Shown here one piece after another: positions 6,584 to 14,338 of a stretch of DNA of 24,210 nt. The notes beneath the pieces were generated by a model that was not told the origin of the DNA, ran no database searches, and saw only the letters and a list, made by a program, of their open reading frames with translations. Source of the stretch: UBA12014 sp029248335 (lineage in GTDB: Bacteria; Planctomycetota; Phycisphaerae; Phycisphaerales; SM1A02); the NCBI GenBank assembly GCA_029248335.1, contig JAQWJM010000033.1, positions 1-24,210 of the forward strand. Direction: 5' to 3'. Both the position numbers and the translations under genes were made by a program. Numbering within the stretch: the first letter of the stretch is position 1; every line of letters starts with the position of its first letter.

Positions 6584-7603
6584 ATGCCGGACTCCCCGAA
6601 CGAAGCCACCGCCGCCGCCGTCCGCAAGTTCGCCGAGGACTACGGACGGGTCCGCGAGGAGATCGCCAAAGCGGTCGTCGGCCACGACGAGATCGTCGAC
6701 GGCGTGCTCACCTGCCTCTTCGCCGGCGGACATGCGTTGCTCGAGGGGGTGCCCGGACTCGGCAAGACGCTGCTCATCCGATCGCTGAGCGAGGCGCTGC
6801 ACCTTCAGTTCAATCGGATCCAGTTCACCCCCGATCTGATGCCCGCGGACGTGACCGGCACCACCATCGTGGTGGAAGCCGACGGCAATCGCGAGTTCCA
6901 GTTCCGAAAGGGACCGATCTTCGCCCAGATCGTCCTCGCGGACGAGATCAACCGCGCCACCCCGAAGACGCAGTCCTCGCTGCTCGAAGCGATGCAGGAG
7001 AAGTCGGTCACCGTCGGCGGCGAGACGCACATCCTCGACAAGCCGTTCTTCGTGATGGCCACCCAGAACCCGGTCGAGCAGGAAGGCACCTATCCGCTGC
7101 CGGAAGCCCAGCTGGATCGCTTCTTCTTCAAGCTGCAGGTGGGCTATTCATCCCGGTCCGATCTCGCCGAGATCCTCGATCGCACCACCGCGGGCTACGA
7201 CGCCTCGATCCAGCAGGTGCTCGACGCGCCCGCGATCGTCGAACAGCAGCGACTCGTGCGACGCGTCGGCATCACGCCGAGCGTGCAGGACTACGCGGTC
7301 AGGCTCGTACTGGCGACGCATCCCGACGGCCGGTTCGCGACCCCGAACGTGAACCAGTACTTCCGCTTCGGCGCGAGCCCTCGAGCCGCCCAGACCCTCG
7401 TGCTCGCCGGCAAGGTCAGGGCGCTGCTCGACGGGCGGACCAGCGTGGCGGTCCAGGACATCCGCGAGATCGTCCTGCCGGCCCTGCGTCATCGATGCCT
7501 CCTCAACTTCGAGGCGGAGGCCGAAGGGGTGAGCACCGACGAGGTGATCACCAACATCGTCGAGACGCTGCCCACCGAAGCCGCGATCGAACAGTCCGCC
7601 TGA
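6584..7603 (+). CDS. MoxR-family AAA+ ATPase
   Basis: A 339-residue chaperone-like ATPase of the MoxR family, which generally remodels or activates partner proteins, often with VWA-domain proteins. Walker A is GVPGLGKT at 55-62, Walker B VLADEINR at 117-124, sensor 1 ATQNP at 159-163, with the family motif EGTYPLPEAQLDRF around 167-180. The ORF could begin at a TTG at 6566, but the ATG at 6584 with GGAG 12 bases upstream gives the usual N-terminus. The customary partners, DUF58 and VWA-domain genes, are absent; a secreted barrel-like gene follows 30 bases later. Confidence 0.92.
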   Translation: MPDSPNEATAAAVRKFAEDYGRVREEIAKAVVGHDEIVDGVLTCLFAGGHALLEGVPGLGKTLLIRSLSEALHLQFNRIQFTPDLMPADVTGTTIVVEADGNREFQFRKGPIFAQIVLADEINRATPKTQSSLLEAMQEKSVTVGGETHILDKPFFVMATQNPVEQEGTYPLPEAQLDRFFFKLQVGYSSRSDLAEILDRTTAGYDASIQQVLDAPAIVEQQRLVRRVGITPSVQDYAVRLVLATHPDGRFATPNVNQYFRFGASPRAAQTLVLAGKVRALLDGRTSVAVQDIREIVLPALRHRCLLNFEAEAEGVSTDEVITNIVETLPTEAAIEQSA

Positions 7604-7633
7604 CCCACCTCGCGATCCGCTCCGGAGCCCACG

Positions 7634-8647
7634 ATGCGCCGTCTCCCCCGCCACCGAACCATCTTCTCGTTCGCGATGATCGCCACCGGCCTGCTGACGC
7701 CGTCACTCCACGCCGACCTGCTTCTGCTTCTTCAGGAGGAGACCGGGCCGGATGACGCGATCACCGGCGGGCCGCCACCGGTCACGGATGCCGACGAAGG
7801 CATCTCCCTCGAATACAAACCGTCCGGCGGATACGTCCACGAATTCGGCGCGGACTTCTCGGGCGGCGGCTCGGTCTCGGTCGATCGCGGATTCGCGGCG
7901 TTCAAGATCGGAATCGATCCCGGTGGCGATTTCGACGGGAGCATCGGCGTCGCGTGGGGTGGCGACTGGTACTCGTTCGACGGCACGTCCGATCTCTCAC
8001 CGGCGCCCGGGGTGGCGCCGTGGTCGGACATCCAGGCGATGGCGATCCTCGGAAGCATGAGCTGGCAGATCGACCGCGAATGGTCGACCACCGTCGGACT
8101 CAATCTCCGGTTCGCCGGAGAGCGTGACGCGGACGCCGGCGATTCGATGACGGTCGGCGGCTTCGGTGCGGTGAGCTACGCCTTCAGCCGGACCTTCTCG
8201 CTCGGTGCGGGGGCGATCCTCTCCTCGCAGATCGAGGATTCGATCCTGGTGATCCCCGCCCTCGTCATCTACTGGCAGGCGACCGACACGATCATCGTCT
8301 CGAACGTGCTCGGCCCCGAGGTCTATCCGACCGGCGCCGGCATCGAAGTGGCCTGGCGTCCGGATCGGGTCCGCGAAGTGGCGATCGGAAGCCGGTATGA
8401 ATCCCGGCGTTTCCGCCTCGACGACAGCGGCCCGGCGATTCGTCGCAACGGCGTGGGCGAGGACACCGGCTATCCGCTCTGGGCCCGGGCGACCTGGCGT
8501 TTCGAGAACGGGTTCCGACTCGACCTGGTCGGTGGCGTCTCGCTGTTCAATTCCTACCGCCTGGACGACGCGAACGGGAACGAACTCGCGAAGACCGACC
8601 TCGATCCGGCACCGTTCATCGGCATCTTCGGGAGCTGGCGATTCTGA
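7634..8647 (+). CDS. Predicted secreted outer-membrane beta-barrel protein
   Basis: A 337-residue protein with a clear signal peptide (RRLPRHR, a hydrophobic core, then SLHA with likely cleavage after Ala27). The mature part has alternating strands rich in Gly, aromatic and small residues, and the last residue is Phe in GIFGSWRF, the classic C-terminal signature of outer-membrane barrels recognised by BamA. Strand-like segments include FAAFKIGID, WSTTVGLNLRFAG and FRLDLVGGVSLF. I cannot assign a function or substrate. It starts 30 bases after the MoxR gene and may be cotranscribed. It converges on pqiB with a four-base gap. Confidence 0.72.
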   Translation: MRRLPRHRTIFSFAMIATGLLTPSLHADLLLLLQEETGPDDAITGGPPPVTDADEGISLEYKPSGGYVHEFGADFSGGGSVSVDRGFAAFKIGIDPGGDFDGSIGVAWGGDWYSFDGTSDLSPAPGVAPWSDIQAMAILGSMSWQIDREWSTTVGLNLRFAGERDADAGDSMTVGGFGAVSYAFSRTFSLGAGAILSSQIEDSILVIPALVIYWQATDTIIVSNVLGPEVYPTGAGIEVAWRPDRVREVAIGSRYESRRFRLDDSGPAIRRNGVGEDTGYPLWARATWRFENGFRLDLVGGVSLFNSYRLDDANGNELAKTDLDPAPFIGIFGSWRF

Positions 8648-8651
8648 ACGT

Positions 8652-10154
8652 TCATTCCGTGGTCGCGGAGCGAACGGGAACGGCAACGACCATCATTCCA
8701 CGCGCCGTCGCCACCACCACGCCGACGGCGCGACCGGACTCGGCCTCGGTGACCGGGGAACCGATCACGTCCTGCGCAAGCAGGAGCCCGGAGTCGAGCA
8801 GCAACCCCTCCGCTTCGATCGACCATGCATCGCGGGTGACCGGAACCGGATCATCCTGCGAGCCGGTCCAGATCAGAAGCGGCACCGTGACCCGTGGCAG
8901 CGAAGTGATCTCGATGCTCGGACCGCCGACCAGTTCCTTCACGATGGTCTCGGGCAGTGACGCGACCGACACCAGCCGAATCGAATCCGTGCGGCCCGCC
9001 TCGTGATCGTCGAACGAATTCGGTGACATCGAGCCTTCTCCGCACTCGAGCACCACGTCCTTCGCGTCCTCGGGTGGCGTCAGGAGTGCCGCGGGGATCG
9101 CCACCAACTCGTCGTCCACCCGGGTGATCCATCCACTTCTTGATCGCGACGCCCTGAAGATCCCGTTCGTCCATCGCAGCGTGGCGCGGACGCTCGACGG
9201 TGCTTCGAAGACATGCCCACCGAGCGCGATCCGCGGTCGCCACTCGAGCCAGGCGTCCTCGGCACGAAGCGCGAGAACGAATCGACCCCCGGTCACCGCA
9301 CGATCGCCCGCGTCCGGCGGGGTGGCAAAGGCGATTCCCCCCGAGACCAGCGATTCGAGCGATTCGACGTCCGCACGAAGTCCATCAAGCCCGAATTCGA
9401 ATAAGACGCCACTGGTTGAATAGAACCGGGTCGCGTCCCGGATCAGCGTCGCGTGCCGGCGATCGATCACCACCCTCGCCTCCACTCGAGAGGCATCGGA
9501 GGCGAGTTCGACCTCGAGAATCCGACCGGCCGGCAGTCCGCGATAGGTCACCATCCCCCCGCGTCGCATGCCGCGGCGTTCGGCTGACTCGATCACGATC
9601 TCGAGATCGTCGACTCGGTCGACCCACTCCAGCGGTGCCGCCCGCAGTCCGACGAACGGACCTCGCTCGACATCCCCGGTGCCGGGTGACAACGCGAGAT
9701 AGCGCGGTCCGACCACGGTCTCGAGTCCCCGGATGCCGCCGTAGTCGAATTCGGGTCGGGCGATCCAGAATCGAGCCCCCGAACGAATCAGATCCGACGC
9801 GTCGGCCCGAATCGTCGCGACCACTCGAATGGAGCGTCTCGCTTCGGTGCCGGCACCGAGCGTGGACCACTCGATCGCGTCCACCCGCCCGATCTCCACC
9901 CCACGACAACGGACCACATCGCCGGCCTCGAGGCCATGGACTTCGGCGAACTCGACCACGATCCGGGGACCACGATCCGACCAGGCGTCGAGGGCGATCC
10001 AGACCGACACGACGAGGGCCGCGACGGGAATCAACCAGATGAACCCCCGCCCCGCGGAGCGCGTTCGACGTTCGATGATCACCGGCCTCACGCGCTGGTC
10101 GGAATCCGATGCTTCAGGTTCCGCAGGCGTCTCGGGCGCGGGTGGCTCAGTCAT
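8652..10154 (-). CDS. PqiB-like MCE-domain membrane protein with a C-terminal extra domain
   Basis: A 500-residue inner-membrane protein of the PqiB/MlaD (MCE) family, which forms lipid-conducting assemblies spanning the periplasm. An N-terminal Pro/Glu-rich tail precedes one membrane helix (about 38-57). Two MCE-type repeats follow: about 63-160, with EVHGLEAGDVVRCRGVEIGRV, and about 180-275, with RRGGMVTYRGLPAGRI. E. coli PqiB has three repeats. Residues 310-495 do not look like MCE: SGWITRVDDELVAIPAALLT and IGSPV...GRAVGVVV resemble strand patterns of a trypsin-fold protease without its catalytic residues, a tentative reading. The start overlaps the pqiA stop by eight bases (ATGACTGA). No pqiC gene is adjacent. 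Confidence 0.82.
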   Translation of the reverse strand: MTEPPAPETPAEPEASDSDQRVRPVIIERRTRSAGRGFIWLIPVAALVVSVWIALDAWSDRGPRIVVEFAEVHGLEAGDVVRCRGVEIGRVDAIEWSTLGAGTEARRSIRVVATIRADASDLIRSGARFWIARPEFDYGGIRGLETVVGPRYLALSPGTGDVERGPFVGLRAAPLEWVDRVDDLEIVIESAERRGMRRGGMVTYRGLPAGRILEVELASDASRVEARVVIDRRHATLIRDATRFYSTSGVLFEFGLDGLRADVESLESLVSGGIAFATPPDAGDRAVTGGRFVLALRAEDAWLEWRPRIALGGHVFEAPSSVRATLRWTNGIFRASRSRSGWITRVDDELVAIPAALLTPPEDAKDVVLECGEGSMSPNSFDDHEAGRTDSIRLVSVASLPETIVKELVGGPSIEITSLPRVTVPLLIWTGSQDDPVPVTRDAWSIEAEGLLLDSGLLLAQDVIGSPVTEAESGRAVGVVVATARGMMVVAVPVRSATTE

Positions 10155-10773
10155 GGCTGGGCTCCATTCGAACCTCGTGGGGATCGAAACTCATGGCGGC
10201 GAGCAGGCTCAGGAAGACCATGGCGGTGAAGATGATCGCCCCGATTCCCGGTTCGATCGAGACCAGATCGCCGATCTTGACCAGCGCGACGATCGACGCG
10301 ACGAGCAGGACGTCCAGCATCCCCCACCGGCCCGACCATTCGACCAGCCTCCAGATCAGGACCCGGGTCGCCGCGGCCGCGCGGATCCTCGGTGTCGAGA
10401 GGAACAGCAGACCACACAACTTGAAGATGGGAATCGCGACCGAGCAGAAGAGGACGACCAGGCCGAGCCATGCCTCGCCGTCGCGGATCAGCATCGCCGC
10501 GCCATCGAGGATTCCGGTCTCGTGCGCATGCCCGAGTCGCTCCACCCGCATCACGGGAAGCGTCACCGCGAGTGGAAACAGGGCGAGCGCCGCCAGCGAG
10601 AATGCCGCGGTACGTCGGCGACTCCGCCCGCCCGACGTGCCGCCCGGCCGCGGGATTCTCATCCTGCATCCCGGACAGCGAAGAATCACGTCGTCGTCGA
10701 TCTCGCCGGAGGCCGGAAGACCCGCGACCATTCCACAGGTCCGGCAGCCGACCAACGACGCGAAACGACTCAC
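10147..10773 (-). CDS. Paraquat-inducible protein A-like membrane protein
   Basis: A 208-residue, single-module PqiA-family protein; E. coli PqiA has two such modules. Two CxxC pairs (Cys10/Cys13, Cys33/Cys36) form a rubredoxin-like zinc ribbon, followed by about four membrane helices (starting near 53, 97, 137 and 165). PqiA proteins work with PqiB-type MCE proteins in moving lipids between the inner and outer membranes. It is sandwiched by overlaps: its ATG overlaps the sugar-dehydrogenase stop by four bases and its stop overlaps the pqiB start by eight, so all three are probably made together. Confidence 0.85.
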   Translation of the reverse strand: MSRFASLVGCRTCGMVAGLPASGEIDDDVILRCPGCRMRIPRPGGTSGGRSRRRTAAFSLAALALFPLAVTLPVMRVERLGHAHETGILDGAAMLIRDGEAWLGLVVLFCSVAIPIFKLCGLLFLSTPRIRAAAATRVLIWRLVEWSGRWGMLDVLLVASIVALVKIGDLVSIEPGIGAIIFTAMVFLSLLAAMSFDPHEVRMEPSHD

Positions 10774-12086
10774 GCGCCTCCATCCGCCGTCGTCGCGGTC
10801 GCCCGCTCGAGCGGACCGGTGAAACGCCAGATCGCACCCACGCCCGACGTCGGATCACCCTCGAAGGTGCAGATCCACAACTCCCCGTCGGCGTCCTCGC
10901 CGAAACTCGAGATCAGCGAGTTTCGAAGTCGCGCGACCTGCTTCGGACCCTCGGTCATCTCACCGTCGACGGCGCGGATCCCCCAGATCCGACCGGACTG
11001 GTAGTCGGCGTAGAGATAGGCACCGAACGCCTTCGGTCTCGCCGTCCCGCGGTAGACGTGCCCGCCCGTCACGCTGATCCCGTCGGAGCGCGGATAGTCG
11101 ACCACCGGATCCAGAAGCTCGAGCTCGGCCGGGGGCTCGTCTCTGGAGAATCGATGCTTGCCCTCGCGATACCGCCAGCCGTAGTTGCCTCCGGCGCGAA
11201 CCACGTCGATCTCCTCCCATTGGTTCTGGCCGACGTCCCCCGCCCAGAGTTCGCCCGTCTCGCGGTCGAAGCTCATCCGCCAGATGTTGCGGAGGCCGTA
11301 CGCCCAGATCTCCGGACGAGCGCCCTCGACGTCGAGGAACGGATTGTCGGAAGGGATTCCGTAGGCCTTGCCGTCCGTGCTCCCGTTCGGGTCGATGCGG
11401 AGCACCGATCCGAGGAGCGTCGACAGATCCTGACCGTGTCCCATCGGGTCGTTGGCCGCGCCGCCGTCGCCGAGCGAGAGATAGAGCATGCCGTCGGGTC
11501 CGAACAGGACCGTGCCTCCGTTGTGATTGCCGAACGGTTGAGGCACTTCGAGCAGGATCTCCTCCGACTCGGGATCCGCGGCCCCGTCCGAAACGATCTT
11601 GAATCGACTCAACACCGCGCGTCGAGGACTGCTGGCGGTGTAGTAGAGATAGAACAGACCGTCGTTCGCGACATCCGGACTGAAGGCCATGGAGAGGAGC
11701 CCCTCCTCGTTGTGCTTCATCCGAACCTCGGGACGGATGTCGAGGAGCGTCGCCGCCTCGGTCGCGTCGGGACGCGTCCGATCCAGCACCCGAATGCGAC
11801 CGGGTTGTTCGACCACGTAGAGCAGATCGGGAAGGTCCGGACGGACCAGTATCTGGATCGGCCGCTTCAGGCGGATGTCCTTGAAGACCCGCATCGGACG
11901 CATCCGGGGCACGCCGGTGATCGCGGCCGGATTCGCCTCCTCGATGCGGGGGGCGGGGTCGTCGAGCGACGTCGTCGAAGGAACGCCGGACAGGACGCCC
12001 AGCACGATCAAGGTGGTCACCAGCAAGAGACGTCTCCTGAGGAATCGGGGGCCCGATTCCGGCCGGTCGCGGTCGTGAATCCCCAC
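10770..12086 (-). CDS. PQQ-dependent sugar dehydrogenase family protein
   Basis: A 438-residue six-bladed propeller of the soluble glucose/sorbosone dehydrogenase family, which includes E. coli YliI. An N-terminal Arg-rich stretch and hydrophobic segment (about 17-37) direct export or anchoring. Family marks include MKHNEEGLLSMAF with the expected catalytic-base His125, NHNGGTVLFGPDGMLYLSLGDGG, and RNIWRMSFDRETGELWAGDVGQNQWEEID followed by GGNYGW. The substrate cannot be read from sequence. The start is the GTG at 12086 with GGAG six bases upstream. It leads the dehydrogenase-pqiA-pqiB series and overlaps pqiA by ATGA. Confidence 0.9.
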   Translation of the reverse strand: MGIHDRDRPESGPRFLRRRLLLVTTLIVLGVLSGVPSTTSLDDPAPRIEEANPAAITGVPRMRPMRVFKDIRLKRPIQILVRPDLPDLLYVVEQPGRIRVLDRTRPDATEAATLLDIRPEVRMKHNEEGLLSMAFSPDVANDGLFYLYYTASSPRRAVLSRFKIVSDGAADPESEEILLEVPQPFGNHNGGTVLFGPDGMLYLSLGDGGAANDPMGHGQDLSTLLGSVLRIDPNGSTDGKAYGIPSDNPFLDVEGARPEIWAYGLRNIWRMSFDRETGELWAGDVGQNQWEEIDVVRAGGNYGWRYREGKHRFSRDEPPAELELLDPVVDYPRSDGISVTGGHVYRGTARPKAFGAYLYADYQSGRIWGIRAVDGEMTEGPKQVARLRNSLISSFGEDADGELWICTFEGDPTSGVGAIWRFTGPLERATATTADGGA

Positions 12087-12183
12087 ACGGGACTCCGCCG
12101 CGGCCGTCTACAGCATATCCCTCGAACAGCCGTCTCCGCGATGGACGAGGTTCTCCGGTTCGATGGACACACCGCCCGATCGG

Positions 12184-12189
12184 TACACT
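12184..12189 (+). promoter_or_regulatory. Candidate -10 box TACACT upstream of the AI-2E permease
   Basis: TACACT lies six bases before the ATG at 12196, in the string TACACTCCGAACATG, near-identical to the box before the FHA kinase at 3430. No Shine-Dalgarno intervenes. It supports starting the protein at 12196 rather than 12163 and suggests a leaderless transcript. Confidence 0.35.
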
Positions 12190-12195
12190 CCGAAC

Positions 12196-13278
12196 ATGGT
12201 CGACGGCCGGACCGTGAATCATCCTGGGACCCGTGCCTTCATCTCTCTGGCGGCTTTCGTGGTCGTTGCAGGGGGAATGAAGTTGGCCGCCAGCATCGTG
12301 GTGCCGATTCTCGCCGCGGTGTTCATCGCCGTCATCAGCGTGCCGCCGACCGCGGCGCTGGTCCGGATCGGGATTCGTCGCTGGCTGGCCGCGATGCTCG
12401 TCTTCTCCGTGGTGGTGCTCGTCGGCCTCGCGGCGGCGGCGGTGATCGCCTCGACCGCCACGAGCTTCACCGAAGCCCTCCCCGCCTACGAGGAGACGCT
12501 GAAGGGCAAGCTCGCCGACGGCGTCGCCTGGCTCAACAGCAAGGGTGCGAAACTCACGGTCGACCAGGTCGACGACATCCTCGATCCCACCCGCCTCTTC
12601 CCGTACATCCAGCAGACCCTCGCGGCACTCGTCGGACTCCTGCAAAGCACGGTGTTCGTGTTGCTGACCGTGATCTTCATCCTGATGGAAGCGACGGTGC
12701 TTCCAGACAAGATCCGCGCGATCACCCGACGACCGAACGGATCCGCCCGGGATCGGGATCCGGTCGAACGGTGGCGCGGGGTGTTGAACGATCTGCAGGG
12801 TTATCTCGTCGTGAAGACGTACACCAGCGGGGTGACGGGGATCCTCGCCGGACTCGGGTGCTGGTTCTTCGGCGTGCCCTACCCGATGGTGCTCGGATTG
12901 ATCGCCTTCGTTCTCAATTACGTCCCGTCGCTCGGTTCGATCATCGCCGCGGTGCCCGCCGTGCTGCTGGCGATGGTGCTGGGCGGCGCCGGGCCGGCGA
13001 TCGGCGTCGCCGCGGTCTACCTTGCGATCAACATCGGAATCGGAAGCATCGCCGAGCCCAGGATCATGGGCCGCCGGATGGGCCTCTCCCCGCTCGTGGT
13101 CTTCCTGTCCCTGGTCTTCTGGGGCTTCATCCTCGGTCCGGTCGGGATGTTCCTTTCGGTCCCGCTGACGATGATCGTCAAGATCCTGCTGGAAGGGACC
13201 GAGGATCTTCGGTGGATCGCGGTGATCCTCGGCTCCGGCGACGGTGCCCCGAACGAATCGGCTCCCGCCGAATCCTGA
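12196..13278 (+). CDS. AI-2E family transporter (permease)
   Basis: A 360-residue polytopic membrane protein of the AI-2E/PerM family. Members export or exchange small solutes; the autoinducer-2 name comes from one member and should not be taken as this protein's substrate. About eight helices are visible: an N-terminal block (20-100), a soluble coiled segment (105-150, ETLKGKLADGVAWLNSKGAKL), then the conserved C-terminal block with YLVVKTYTSGVTG, GVPYPMVLGLIAFVLNYVP, and EPRIMGRRMGLSP before GPVGMFLSVPLT. The alternative ATG at 12163 would add MDTPPDRYTPN, which is not family-like. It is divergent from the sugar dehydrogenase and 33 bases upstream of the TauE/SafE gene. Confidence 0.88.
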   Translation: MVDGRTVNHPGTRAFISLAAFVVVAGGMKLAASIVVPILAAVFIAVISVPPTAALVRIGIRRWLAAMLVFSVVVLVGLAAAAVIASTATSFTEALPAYEETLKGKLADGVAWLNSKGAKLTVDQVDDILDPTRLFPYIQQTLAALVGLLQSTVFVLLTVIFILMEATVLPDKIRAITRRPNGSARDRDPVERWRGVLNDLQGYLVVKTYTSGVTGILAGLGCWFFGVPYPMVLGLIAFVLNYVPSLGSIIAAVPAVLLAMVLGGAGPAIGVAAVYLAINIGIGSIAEPRIMGRRMGLSPLVVFLSLVFWGFILGPVGMFLSVPLTMIVKILLEGTEDLRWIAVILGSGDGAPNESAPAES

Positions 13279-13311
13279 CCTCCACCCGAACGCCCGATCT
13301 GAAGCGCCCCG

Positions 13312-14334
13312 GTGTCCGCGAACGACCCTTCCATCCCGTCCGCGATTCTTCCGAGGCTCTTTCTCGGCTGGCTCGTCGTCGTCTACCTCGGGCTCGGCAT
13401 CGTGATCGTCGGGGGCGGGCATCTCGAGGATGCGATCGCGAACTGGCCGATCGGAATGGCCATGGCGATCGGCTCGTACATCGCCGGCTCGACCCCGATG
13501 GGTGGAGGCACGATCGGATTCCCGGTGCTGGTGCTCGTCTTCGGCGAGCCCGCCATGATCGGCCGCGACTTCTCCTTCGCCATCCAGGCGATCGGAATGA
13601 CCAGCGCAAGCATCTACATACTCGCGCGGCGTCTTCCCATCGCATGGCGGGTGCTCGCGCCGGCCATGATCGGCTCGGTGATCGGCACCCCGCTCGGCGC
13701 GATCTTCATCGCGCCCCACGTCGACGACCTGCTCGTGAAACTGCTTTTCGCGATCACCTGGGCCGGCTTCGGAATCGCGCAGCTCCGACTGATGCGTGAT
13801 CTGCTCGAGCCCGAACCACTCGATCGCCCTCATCCGAACTTCGAACGCGCCGCGGGCGCCTTCGTCGGTTTCTTCGGCGGACTGCTGGTCGCGAGCATCA
13901 CCGGCGTCGGCATCGACATGCTGTTGTTCGTCACCCTCGTCCTGCTGGTTCGGGTCGACGCGCGGTGCGGAATCGCCTCGAGCGTCCTCCTGATGACCGT
14001 GACCTCGATCGTGGGCCTTTCGACGAACGCGATCGCCTTCGGCATCCCCTCGGAGGTCTGGTCGAGCTGGTACGCGGCAGCCCCGGTCGTCGCGATCGGC
14101 GCTCCGCTCGGCGCACTCGCCGCGTCGCTCATTCCGCGCGGAATCACCCTCGGGATCGTCTCCGCGCTCTGCGTCGTCCAGTTCATCGCGTTCTGCGCCG
14201 CGGAACGAATCTCCGGATGGCCGCTCGCGATCTCGCTGATCGCGCTCGCGACGACCACCATGGCGTTCTCGTTCATCGGCCACTGGGGTGACCGACGCAC
14301 CCGGCGGATGCGGCCGGCCCCCGATCGGCCGTAG
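13312..14334 (+). CDS. TauE/SafE family sulfite exporter-like permease
   Basis: A 340-residue membrane protein with about eight helices in two pseudo-repeats, as in the TauE/SafE family, which exports sulfite, sulfoacetate and related anions. Family-like segments are IAGSTPMGGGTIGFPVL near 57-73, and AGAFVGFFGGLLVASITGVGIDM in the second half. The start is a GTG at 13312 without a clear ribosome site. The first 20 residues and last 15 are polar and cytoplasmic. It follows the AI-2E permease closely on the same strand. It converges on the flavoprotein gene with only four bases between stops. Confidence 0.86.
   Translation: MSANDPSIPSAILPRLFLGWLVVVYLGLGIVIVGGGHLEDAIANWPIGMAMAIGSYIAGSTPMGGGTIGFPVLVLVFGEPAMIGRDFSFAIQAIGMTSASIYILARRLPIAWRVLAPAMIGSVIGTPLGAIFIAPHVDDLLVKLLFAITWAGFGIAQLRLMRDLLEPEPLDRPHPNFERAAGAFVGFFGGLLVASITGVGIDMLLFVTLVLLVRVDARCGIASSVLLMTVTSIVGLSTNAIAFGIPSEVWSSWYAAAPVVAIGAPLGALAASLIPRGITLGIVSALCVVQFIAFCAAERISGWPLAISLIALATTTMAFSFIGHWGDRRTRRMRPAPDRP
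14311..14331. terminator. GC-rich hairpin at the convergent TauE/flavoprotein junction
   Basis: Two copies of the self-complementary CGGCCG (14311-14316 and 14326-14331) flank a nine-base loop across the end of the TauE/SafE gene, four to eight bases from the converging stop codon. Being symmetric, it could act in both directions as a stem; no T-run is present on either side. Confidence 0.25.
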
Positions 14335-14338
14335 AGCC

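Noticed and set aside
10470..13799. Plus-strand open frame of about 1100 codons
   Set aside because: It spans antisense to pqiA and the sugar dehydrogenase and out of frame through the AI-2E permease; composition is Arg/Pro/Gly-rich with no domain. It is a shadow caused by high GC.
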